Origin: DASTCC01 sp035711465
GTDB lineage: Bacteria; Acidobacteriota; Vicinamibacteria; Vicinamibacterales; SCN-69-37
Direction of reading: 5' to 3'
Length of the DNA: 16,825 bases
NCBI GenBank assembly: GCA_035711465.1
Contig: DASTCC010000418.1
Coordinates: 1-16,825, forward strand
In this document: piece after piece, positions 6,793 to 11,415 of the stretch
How positions within the stretch are numbered: the first letter of the stretch is position 1
Layout: each line of letters opens with the position of its first letter
Position numbers and translations under genes: made by a program
Notes under the pieces: generated by a model
Database searches by the model: none
Seen by the model: the letters and a program-made list of their open reading frames with translations, nothing else
Told to the model about the DNA's origin: nothing

Positions 6793-6822
6793 ATTGTAGC
6801 CAAATGCAAACGGCACTGACAA
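6793..6822 (-). promoter_or_regulatory. bioY promoter: TTGTCA - 18 bp - TACAAT, lying inside thiD
   Basis: On the minus strand the -35 hexamer TTGTCA (6822-6817) and the -10 hexamer TACAAT (6798-6793) are separated by 18 bp. The bioY ATG follows the -10 by 9 nt, leaving a leader of only about 2-3 nt. The -35 lies within codons 5-7 of thiD. This is the most complete -35/-10 pair seen in the window. Confidence 0.65.
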
Positions 6823-7583
6823 TCGCGGGCAGCGACAGCGGCGGCGGCGCGGGCATCCAGGCCGATCTGAAGACCTTCGCCGCGCACGGCGTCTTCGGCA
6901 CCTCGGCGATCACGGCGATCACCGCGCAGAACACCCGCGCGGTCACCGCCGCGCTGCCGCTGCCGCCCGATCTGGTGGTCGCCCAGATCGACGCCGTGCT
7001 GTCCGACCTCGGCGCGCAGGCGATCAAGATTGGCATGCTGGCGACCAGCGCGATCATCGAAGCGGTCGCGGCCGCGCTCGAACGTCACGGGGTCCGGCCG
7101 ATCGTGCTCGACACGGTGATGATCTCGAAGAGCGGCGCGCGCCTGCTCGCCGCCGACGCCGTCTCGGCGCTGGCACGCGTCCTGGTGCCGCTCGCCGATG
7201 TGATCACGCCGAACGTGCCCGAGGCCGAGGCGCTCACCGGGCTGCGCCTCGAGTCGATCGACGACCTGCGCCGCGCCGCCGAAGTGCTCGTCCGACAGGG
7301 GGCGCGCGCCGCGCTCGTCAAGGGCGGGCATCTCGACGGTCCGGCGATCGACGTGCTCTTCGACGGCACCACGTGGCAGACGTTCGAGGCCGAGCGGATC
7401 GTCGCCCGGCATACGCACGGGACGGGCTGCACCTACTCGGCGGCGATCGCCGCCAACCTCGCGCTCGGCCGCGATCTGCCGTCGGCGATCGACGCCGCCA
7501 AGACCTACGTGACCGGCGCGATCCGCCAGGCGCCGGGCCTCGGCGCCGGACACGGACCGCTGCACCACTTCTGGCAGCGATGA
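6804..7583 (+). CDS. thiD: Bifunctional hydroxymethylpyrimidine kinase/phosphomethylpyrimidine kinase
   Basis: ThiD phosphorylates 4-amino-5-hydroxymethyl-2-methylpyrimidine and its monophosphate for thiamine diphosphate synthesis, in the cytoplasm. It belongs to the ribokinase-like fold. The 259 residues have the substrate-binding N-terminus AGSDSGGGAGIQADLKTF (residues 8-25), then FGTSAITAITAQNT, IKIGMLATSAI, DTVMISKSGARLL, ITPNVPEAEALTG and GTGCTYSAAIAANLALG, with C209 in the anion hole. Length and termini match the family. No other thiamine genes are near. The 20-bp gap to bioY leaves no room for a TPP riboswitch. No ribosome binding site precedes the ATG. A weak -10-like GATTGT on the plus strand, sharing bases with the bioY -10, may drive it. 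Its stop lies 8 nt before the moaE -10. Confidence 0.94.
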   Translation: MQTALTIAGSDSGGGAGIQADLKTFAAHGVFGTSAITAITAQNTRAVTAALPLPPDLVVAQIDAVLSDLGAQAIKIGMLATSAIIEAVAAALERHGVRPIVLDTVMISKSGARLLAADAVSALARVLVPLADVITPNVPEAEALTGLRLESIDDLRRAAEVLVRQGARAALVKGGHLDGPAIDVLFDGTTWQTFEAERIVARHTHGTGCTYSAAIAANLALGRDLPSAIDAAKTYVTGAIRQAPGLGAGHGPLHHFWQR

Positions 7584-7591
7584 CCCATGTT

Positions 7592-7597
7592 TATACT
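7592..7597 (+). promoter_or_regulatory. -10 element (TATACT) of moaE, leaderless type
   Basis: TATACT matches the -10 consensus at 5 of 6 positions and is followed by GGCCTG (6 nt) and the moaE ATG at 7604. It lies just after the thiD stop codon. A poor -35 match (TTCTGG) sits 17 bp upstream inside thiD. The spacing leaves no 5' leader. Confidence 0.6.
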
Positions 7598-7603
7598 GGC
7601 CTG

Positions 7604-8089
7604 ATGTCGATGCGGGTGAGCCCGGCGCCGATTGCGCTCGACGCCCTGGTGACGGCGGTCGAAGCCGAGGTCCGCCATCGCGGCGAGGGCTGTGGCGCGA
7701 TCGCGACCTTTCTCGGCGTCGTCCGCGCCACGCATCGCGGCCGGCACGTCCGATATCTCGAATACGAGGCGTACGACGCGCTCGCGATCAAGGTCTTCGA
7801 TCGCATCGCCGCCGAGGCGGCCGAGGCCTGGCCGGGCGCCGCGCTGGCGATTCAGCACCGCGTCGGCCGGCTCGACATCGGCGAAGCCAGCGTCGCCATC
7901 GCCGCCGCCGCCGCGCACCGCGCCGCCGCGTTTGCCGTCTGCCGCTATGCCATCGAGCGCATCAAGCAGATCGCGCCGATCTGGAAGCACGAGTTCTTCG
8001 TCGACGGCGAGGCGTGGGTGGAAGGCGCGGTCGCCGATCCGGCCGACGATGCGGCGCGCCGGCAGGCGTACGAGATCGCATGCGCGTGA
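7604..8089 (+). CDS. moaE: Molybdopterin synthase catalytic subunit MoaE
   Basis: MoaE is the large subunit of molybdopterin synthase. It inserts two sulfurs, carried by MoaD thiocarboxylate, into cyclic pyranopterin monophosphate in molybdenum cofactor synthesis. The 161 residues show GAIATFLGVVR (about 33-43), LEYEAYDALA, HRVGRLDIGEASVAIA and the C-terminal active-site block YAIERIKQIAPIWKHEFF with DGEAWVEG. These match the family along its length. The ATG at 7604 is favoured because of the TATACT 6 nt upstream; ATG at 7610, two codons later, is the alternative. The 3' end overlaps moaD by 10 bp. The other cofactor genes (moaA, moaC, mogA, moeA) are not in the window. Confidence 0.95.
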   Translation: MSMRVSPAPIALDALVTAVEAEVRHRGEGCGAIATFLGVVRATHRGRHVRYLEYEAYDALAIKVFDRIAAEAAEAWPGAALAIQHRVGRLDIGEASVAIAAAAAHRAAAFAVCRYAIERIKQIAPIWKHEFFVDGEAWVEGAVADPADDAARRQAYEIACA

Positions 8090-8337
8090 CGGTGCAGCTC
8101 TTCGCCAGGCTGCGCGAGATCGCCGGCCGCCAGACGCTGGAGATCGACGTCGCCGACGCGGCCACCGTCGCCGACGTCTGGCAGGCGGTCGCGGCGGCGA
8201 CGCCGGCGCTGGCGCCGTTCGCGTCGAGCGTCTCGTGCGCGGTCAACGCCGAATTCGCCCGACCGGCCGCGCGCGTGCGCGCCGGCGATGACATCGCCTT
8301 TCTGCCGCCGGTCTCCGGCGGCGCCCCGACGACATGA
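8080..8337 (+). CDS. moaD: Molybdopterin synthase sulfur-carrier subunit MoaD, with four residues after the Gly-Gly
   Basis: MoaD is a ubiquitin-fold sulfur carrier. Its C-terminal Gly-Gly is adenylated by MoeB, converted to a thiocarboxylate and inserted into the MoaE active site. The 85-residue product starts MRVTVQLFARLREIAG and ends DDIAFLPPVSGG followed by APTT. The usual protein ends exactly at Gly-Gly, so the tail must be trimmed before the protein can work, unless the reading frame near the stop contains an error. The ATG at 8080 lies within the last codons of moaE, and the TGA overlaps the prfA ATG as ATGA. The tail is encoded by the bases leading into that overlap. Identity as MoaD is firm from fold-typical sequence and its position next to moaE. 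Confidence 0.9.
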   Translation: MRVTVQLFARLREIAGRQTLEIDVADAATVADVWQAVAAATPALAPFASSVSCAVNAEFARPAARVRAGDDIAFLPPVSGGAPTT

Positions 8338-9401
8338 CCCCACAGGTACTCGACAAGTTGAAGGCCGCCGAAGCGAAGTACGGCGAGCTGACGCGGCTGG
8401 TGAGCGACCCGGCCGTCCAGGCCGACCCGCCGGCGTATCGGACCCATTCGAAGGCGCTCGCCGACCTGCAGGAGCTGATCGATCGGTTTCAGGACTATCA
8501 GCGCGTCGCCAAGGAGCTGACCGACGCGCGCGAGGTCGCCTCCGGCGCCGATCCGGATCTCCGCGCGCTCGCGCTCGAGGAAATGGGGCCGCTCGAAGCC
8601 CGCGCCGACGCACTCGCCGAAGAGCTCCGCGTCCTCCTGATTCCGAAAGACCCGAACGACGACCGCAACGTCGTCCTCGAAATCCGCGCCGGCACCGGCG
8701 GTGACGAGGCGGCGCTGTTCGCGGCCGATCTCTACCGGATGTACACACGCTATGCCGAGCGCCGCGGCTGGAAGATCGACGTCCTGACGATGAGCGAGAC
8801 CGGCGTCGGCGGCCTGAAGGAAGTCATCGCGACCATCGAAGGCAGGGGTGTCTACGGCCGGTTCAAGCACGAGAGCGGCGTCCATCGCGTGCAACGCGTG
8901 CCGGTGACCGAGGCCAGCGGACGCATCCACACCTCGACGGCGACGGTGGCGGTGCTGCCGGAAGCGGAGGAAGTGGACGTGCAGATCAACGAGAAGGACC
9001 TGCGCATCGACACCTTCTGCTCGAGCGGACCGGGCGGCCAGAGCGTCAACACCACCTACTCCGCGGTCCGCATCACCCATCTCCCGACCGGGCTCGTCGT
9101 CTCGCAGCAGGACGAGAAATCGCAGATCAAGAACCGGCAGAAGGCGATGAAGATCCTGCGCTCGCGCCTCTACGAGATCGAGATGCGCAAGCAGCAGGAA
9201 GCGATCGCCAAGGAACGCCGCGGCCAGGTCGGCACCGGCGAGCGCTCGGAGAAGATCCGCACCTACAACTTCAAAGAGAACCGGATCACCGACCACCGCA
9301 TCAACTTCACGATGCACCAGCTGCAGAACGCGCTCGAGGGCGACATCGACGTGCTGATCGACCAGATGATCGCGCGGACGCAGGAAGAGTCGCTGTCCTG
9401 A
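8334..9401 (+). CDS. prfA: Peptide chain release factor 1
   Basis: RF1 recognises UAA and UAG stop codons and triggers release of the finished protein from the ribosome. The 355 residues have the long helical N-terminal domain, then the stop-codon tripeptide P190-V-T192 in VQRVPVTEASGR, which marks RF1 rather than RF2 (SPF). The peptidyl-transferase loop is GPGGQSVNTT with G234-G-Q236, and EKSQIKNRQKAM follows. RF2's programmed frameshift is absent, as expected. The start overlaps moaD by 4 bp (ATGA). The gene for its modifying enzyme, prmC, begins 2 bp after the stop codon, the common prfA-prmC arrangement. Confidence 0.97.
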   Translation: MTPQVLDKLKAAEAKYGELTRLVSDPAVQADPPAYRTHSKALADLQELIDRFQDYQRVAKELTDAREVASGADPDLRALALEEMGPLEARADALAEELRVLLIPKDPNDDRNVVLEIRAGTGGDEAALFAADLYRMYTRYAERRGWKIDVLTMSETGVGGLKEVIATIEGRGVYGRFKHESGVHRVQRVPVTEASGRIHTSTATVAVLPEAEEVDVQINEKDLRIDTFCSSGPGGQSVNTTYSAVRITHLPTGLVVSQQDEKSQIKNRQKAMKILRSRLYEIEMRKQQEAIAKERRGQVGTGERSEKIRTYNFKENRITDHRINFTMHQLQNALEGDIDVLIDQMIARTQEESLS

Positions 9402-9402
9402 C

Positions 9403-10326
9403 GTGACGGTGGCCGAATGGAGCGCGGCCGCGGCGCGATCGCTCGAACGCGCCGGCTTCACCGCGGCCGACGCCCGACGCGACGCCGCCGTCATCGCCCG
9501 TTCGGTGCTGGGCTGGGACGCCGCGACCTGGCTGCTCCGCCAGACCGACGAGGCGCCCCCGCGCCTCGCGAGCGAGGCCGATCCCCTGATCGCCCGCCGC
9601 ACCCGCCACGAACCGGTCGCCTACCTGACCGGCCAGCGCGAGTTCTACGGCCGCAATTTCCTCGTCTCCCCCGCGGTCCTGATCCCCCGCCCGGAAACCG
9701 AGCTCGTGGTGAGCGAGGCCCTTGGGGTCGGAGCGGGGTCGGAGCAGGGTCGGAGGAGGGTCGGAGCGGGGTCGGAGCAGGGTCAGACGAGGGTCGGAGG
9801 GGGGTCAGACCCCGAACCGCTCCGAATCGCCGACATCGGCACCGGCAGCGGATGCCTTGCCGTCACCCTGGCGGCCGAGCTCGCGAACGCCACGGTCCTC
9901 GCGACCGACACGTCGGAAAGCGCGCTCGACGTCGCCCGCCGCAACGCCGGCGCGCTCGGCGTCAGTGCCCGCGTGCGCTTCGTCCGCGGCTCGCTGCTCG
10001 ACGGCGCGCCGCCGCAGTTCGATCTGATCGTCAGCAACCCGCCGTACGTCCGCGACGACGAACGCGCCACGCTCGCGCCGGACGTCATCGACTACGAGCC
10101 GCACGCCGCGCTGTTCGCCGGCGCGGATGGTCTCGACGTCATCCGCGCGCTCGTCCCGGCCGCCGCGGCCCGGCTGACGCGCGGCGGTCATCTCGTCATG
10201 GAGATCGGCGCCGGGCAGGATCGCGACGTCGCGCACATCGTCGCCGCGACCGGCCGTCTGTCCATCGTCCGCATCGCGCCCGATCTGCAAGGCATCCCGC
10301 GCGTCGTCGTCGCCCGCGCCCTATAA
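9403..10326 (+). CDS. prmC: Release factor glutamine methyltransferase PrmC (HemK), with repeat-encoded insertion
   Basis: PrmC methylates the GGQ glutamine of release factors (Q236 of the adjacent PrfA). The 307-residue protein has the N-terminal helical domain ending in PVAYLTGQREFYGRNF, then VSPAVLIPRPETELVV, the SAM motif ADIGTGSGCLAV (G146-G150) and the catalytic SNPPYV (N212-P-P-Y215). Between ETELVVSEAL and LRIADIG, residues about 108-137 are encoded by a tandem 11-bp repeat. This gives an 11-residue periodic loop (VGAGSEQGRRR, VGAGSEQGQTR, VGGGSDP) absent from ordinary PrmC. The loop lies between the helical domain and the catalytic fold, a place likely to tolerate length change, and the frame is kept. 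The start is GTG at 9403. The stop codon overlaps the -10 hexamer of the next gene. Confidence 0.94.
   Translation: MTVAEWSAAAARSLERAGFTAADARRDAAVIARSVLGWDAATWLLRQTDEAPPRLASEADPLIARRTRHEPVAYLTGQREFYGRNFLVSPAVLIPRPETELVVSEALGVGAGSEQGRRRVGAGSEQGQTRVGGGSDPEPLRIADIGTGSGCLAVTLAAELANATVLATDTSESALDVARRNAGALGVSARVRFVRGSLLDGAPPQFDLIVSNPPYVRDDERATLAPDVIDYEPHAALFAGADGLDVIRALVPAAAARLTRGGHLVMEIGAGQDRDVAHIVAATGRLSIVRIAPDLQGIPRVVVARAL
9724..9813 (+). repeat. Tandem 11-bp repeat array (8 units) ending in a 13-bp palindrome, inside prmC
   Basis: Eight consecutive 11-bp units begin at 9724, 9735, 9746, 9757, 9768, 9779, 9790 and 9801. Three (units 1, 2 and 5) are identical, GGGGTCGGAGC. The rest differ at one to three positions (for example AGGGTCGGAGG and AGGGTCAGACG). 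The last unit runs into GGGGTCAGACCCC (9801-9813), a perfect inverted repeat with 6-bp arms around a single A. Because 3 x 11 = 33, the array stays in frame per three units and encodes an 11-residue repeat. Confidence 0.95.
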
Positions 10327-10327
10327 T
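10322..10327 (+). promoter_or_regulatory. -10 element (TATAAT) of the HIT gene, overlapping the prmC stop codon
   Basis: TATAAT is followed by CCGGCG (6 nt) and the ATG of the HIT gene at 10334. Its central TAA is the prmC stop codon. Transcription would start at about the ATG, giving a leaderless mRNA separate from the prfA-prmC readthrough transcript. No -35 is evident. Confidence 0.65.
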
Positions 10328-10333
10328 CCGGCG

Positions 10334-10678
10334 ATGGCGTCCTGTCTGTTCTGCAAGATCATCCGCGGCGAGATTCCCGCGTCCAAGGTCTACGAAGACG
10401 AGCGCGTCGTCGCCTTCAACGACATCAACCCGCAGGCGCCGATGCACGTGCTCGTCGTCCCGCGCCCGCACGTCGCGTCGCTCAACGATCTCGAGGCGGG
10501 GCACGACGGCATGGTCGGCGAGCTCGTCCGCCGCGGCGCCGCGATCGCCGCCGAACGCGGCTATCGCGATCGCGGCTACCGCACGGTCTTCAACTGCAAC
10601 GCGGACGCGGGCCAGACCGTGTTCCACATCCACCTTCACGTGCTCGGCGGACGGACATTCGCGTGGCCTCCGGGGTGA
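10334..10678 (+). CDS. HIT (histidine triad) family protein, HinT-like nucleotide phosphoramidase
   Basis: HIT proteins of this kind hydrolyse adenosine phosphoramidates and similar nucleotide-phosphate bonds in the cytoplasm. The 114-residue product has the standard N-terminus CLFCKIIRGEIPASKVYEDE, the central PQAPMHVLVVPRPHV and the catalytic triad HIHLH (H98, H100, H102) followed by VLGGR. The two N-terminal cysteines (C4, C7) with later histidines may bind zinc, as in many bacterial HinT proteins. Length and motif order match the family end to end. A TATAAT 6 nt before the ATG suggests its own leaderless promoter. It converges on the HAD gene with only 7 bp between stop codons. A role specific to this locus cannot be inferred. 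Confidence 0.95.
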   Translation: MASCLFCKIIRGEIPASKVYEDERVVAFNDINPQAPMHVLVVPRPHVASLNDLEAGHDGMVGELVRRGAAIAAERGYRDRGYRTVFNCNADAGQTVFHIHLHVLGGRTFAWPPG

Positions 10679-10691
10679 GAGAAGGTTACCC
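10673..10691. terminator. Possible small bidirectional hairpin between convergent HIT and HAD genes
   Basis: GGGTGA (10673-10678) can pair with TTACCC (10686-10691) across a 7-nt loop (one G-T wobble). The arms contain the stop codons of the two convergent genes (TGA on plus, TAA on minus). There is no T-tract, so an intrinsic terminator is not supported; it may be chance. Confidence 0.2.
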
Positions 10692-11378
10692 GCGCGAGAG
10701 CAGATCCGGCAGCTCGTCGAGCGATCGGATAACGGGCACGCCGGCGGGCGGCGCGGCGACGCGCCCGCCTCGATCGAGCAACACACCGGACATCCCGACC
10801 TGGCGAGCGCCGTCGACGTCGTGCGCGAGGCTGTCGCCAACCATCACCGCCGCGTCCGGACGCACCTGCATCAGCTCGAGCGCCGCCCGGAAGATGCTCG
10901 GATGCGGCTTCAGATAGCCGTGCGCCGACGACGACACGGCGACGGCGATGAGACCGTCGAGCTCGAAGTGCGACTGGAACGAGACGAGACACCGGTGCGA
11001 GTTCGAGATCAGGCCCAGCCGGTGGCCGTCCGCGTGCAGCCGTCGCAGCGCCGCGGACACGTCCTCATACAGCGAGAAGTGATGATGCTGCGCCCACTCG
11101 TCGTAGAGCTCCTGGGACGCGGCGTCGACGCCAGGGCCGGCGCCGCCCATGAGCTCGATGATCCGGTTGGTGTAGTTGACGAAGATGGCGGCGTCGTAGA
11201 GCTGCTCGGACGAGTCGAGCAGGCCGGAAGCGGCCGCCACCGCCGCCTCGAACCGCGCGGCGTCGACGGCGACGCCGTGGCGCGCGCACATCTCCTGATA
11301 GCCGACGCCCTGGAATCGCGGCCCGGGATGGATCAGGGTGAAGTCGACGTCGAAGAAGACCGCGCGAGTGCCGACCAC
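10686..11378 (-). CDS. HAD-family hydrolase (phosphoglycolate-phosphatase-like)
   Basis: This is a haloacid-dehalogenase superfamily phosphohydrolase with an unassigned small-molecule phosphate substrate. All four motifs are present in the 230-residue product. Motif I is FFDVDFTL (nucleophile D10, acid/base D12), motif II is LISNSH, the motif III Lys is in YLKPHPSIF, and motif IV is VMVGDSLAHDVDGA. An alpha-helical cap of about 80 residues follows motif I, as in the subfamily I HAD enzymes. The start is taken as GTG at 11378, immediately before the conserved first strand (VVGTRAVFFDVD), with TATAAT 7 nt upstream. The longer ORF from 11441 would run through the ileS start region and its promoter. 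The gene is divergent from ileS and converges on the HIT gene. Confidence 0.9.
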   Translation of the reverse strand: MVGTRAVFFDVDFTLIHPGPRFQGVGYQEMCARHGVAVDAARFEAAVAAASGLLDSSEQLYDAAIFVNYTNRIIELMGGAGPGVDAASQELYDEWAQHHHFSLYEDVSAALRRLHADGHRLGLISNSHRCLVSFQSHFELDGLIAVAVSSSAHGYLKPHPSIFRAALELMQVRPDAAVMVGDSLAHDVDGARQVGMSGVLLDRGGRVAAPPAGVPVIRSLDELPDLLSRG

Positions 11379-11385
11379 CCGACCA

Positions 11386-11391
11386 ATTATA
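11386..11391 (-). promoter_or_regulatory. -10 element (TATAAT) of the HAD gene, leaderless type
   Basis: On the minus strand TATAAT is followed by TGGTCGG (7 nt) and the GTG start at 11378. It shares bases with the ileS -10 on the other strand. Confidence 0.6.
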
Positions 11392-11395
11392 GAAT
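11390..11395 (+). promoter_or_regulatory. Probable -10 element (TAGAAT) of the ileS operon
   Basis: TAGAAT matches the -10 consensus at 5 of 6 positions and overlaps the opposing TATAAT by two bases. The ileS ATG at 11416 lies 20 nt downstream, so the mRNA would have a leader of about 14 nt. No T-box leader precedes this ileS; there is no space for one. Confidence 0.5.
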
Positions 11396-11415
11396 GTAGG
11401 TTTCGGCAGTTTCCC

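Noticed and set aside
6784..6803. TPP riboswitch upstream of thiD
   Set aside because: Only 20 bp separate thiD from bioY, and no riboswitch core is visible nearby.
6784..6822. Longer bioY start at 6822
   Set aside because: It would overlap thiD coding sequence and lie upstream of the likely transcription start.
8014..8079. Upstream start of moaD at 8014
   Set aside because: The extra residues are Arg/Gly-rich shadow of moaE; the conserved MoaD N-terminus begins at 8080.
9724..9813. CRISPR array in prmC
   Set aside because: Units are 11 bp with no spacers; it is a simple tandem repeat.
9417..11399. 660-codon plus-strand frame through prmC, the HIT gene and the antisense of the HAD gene
   Set aside because: It is out of frame with the catalytic motifs of PrmC and HIT and encodes Arg-rich low-complexity sequence.
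11338..11415. Upstream extension of ileS to an ATG at 11338
   Set aside because: The extension crosses the divergent promoter and the HAD start, and bacterial IleRS proteins begin at the equivalent of 11416.
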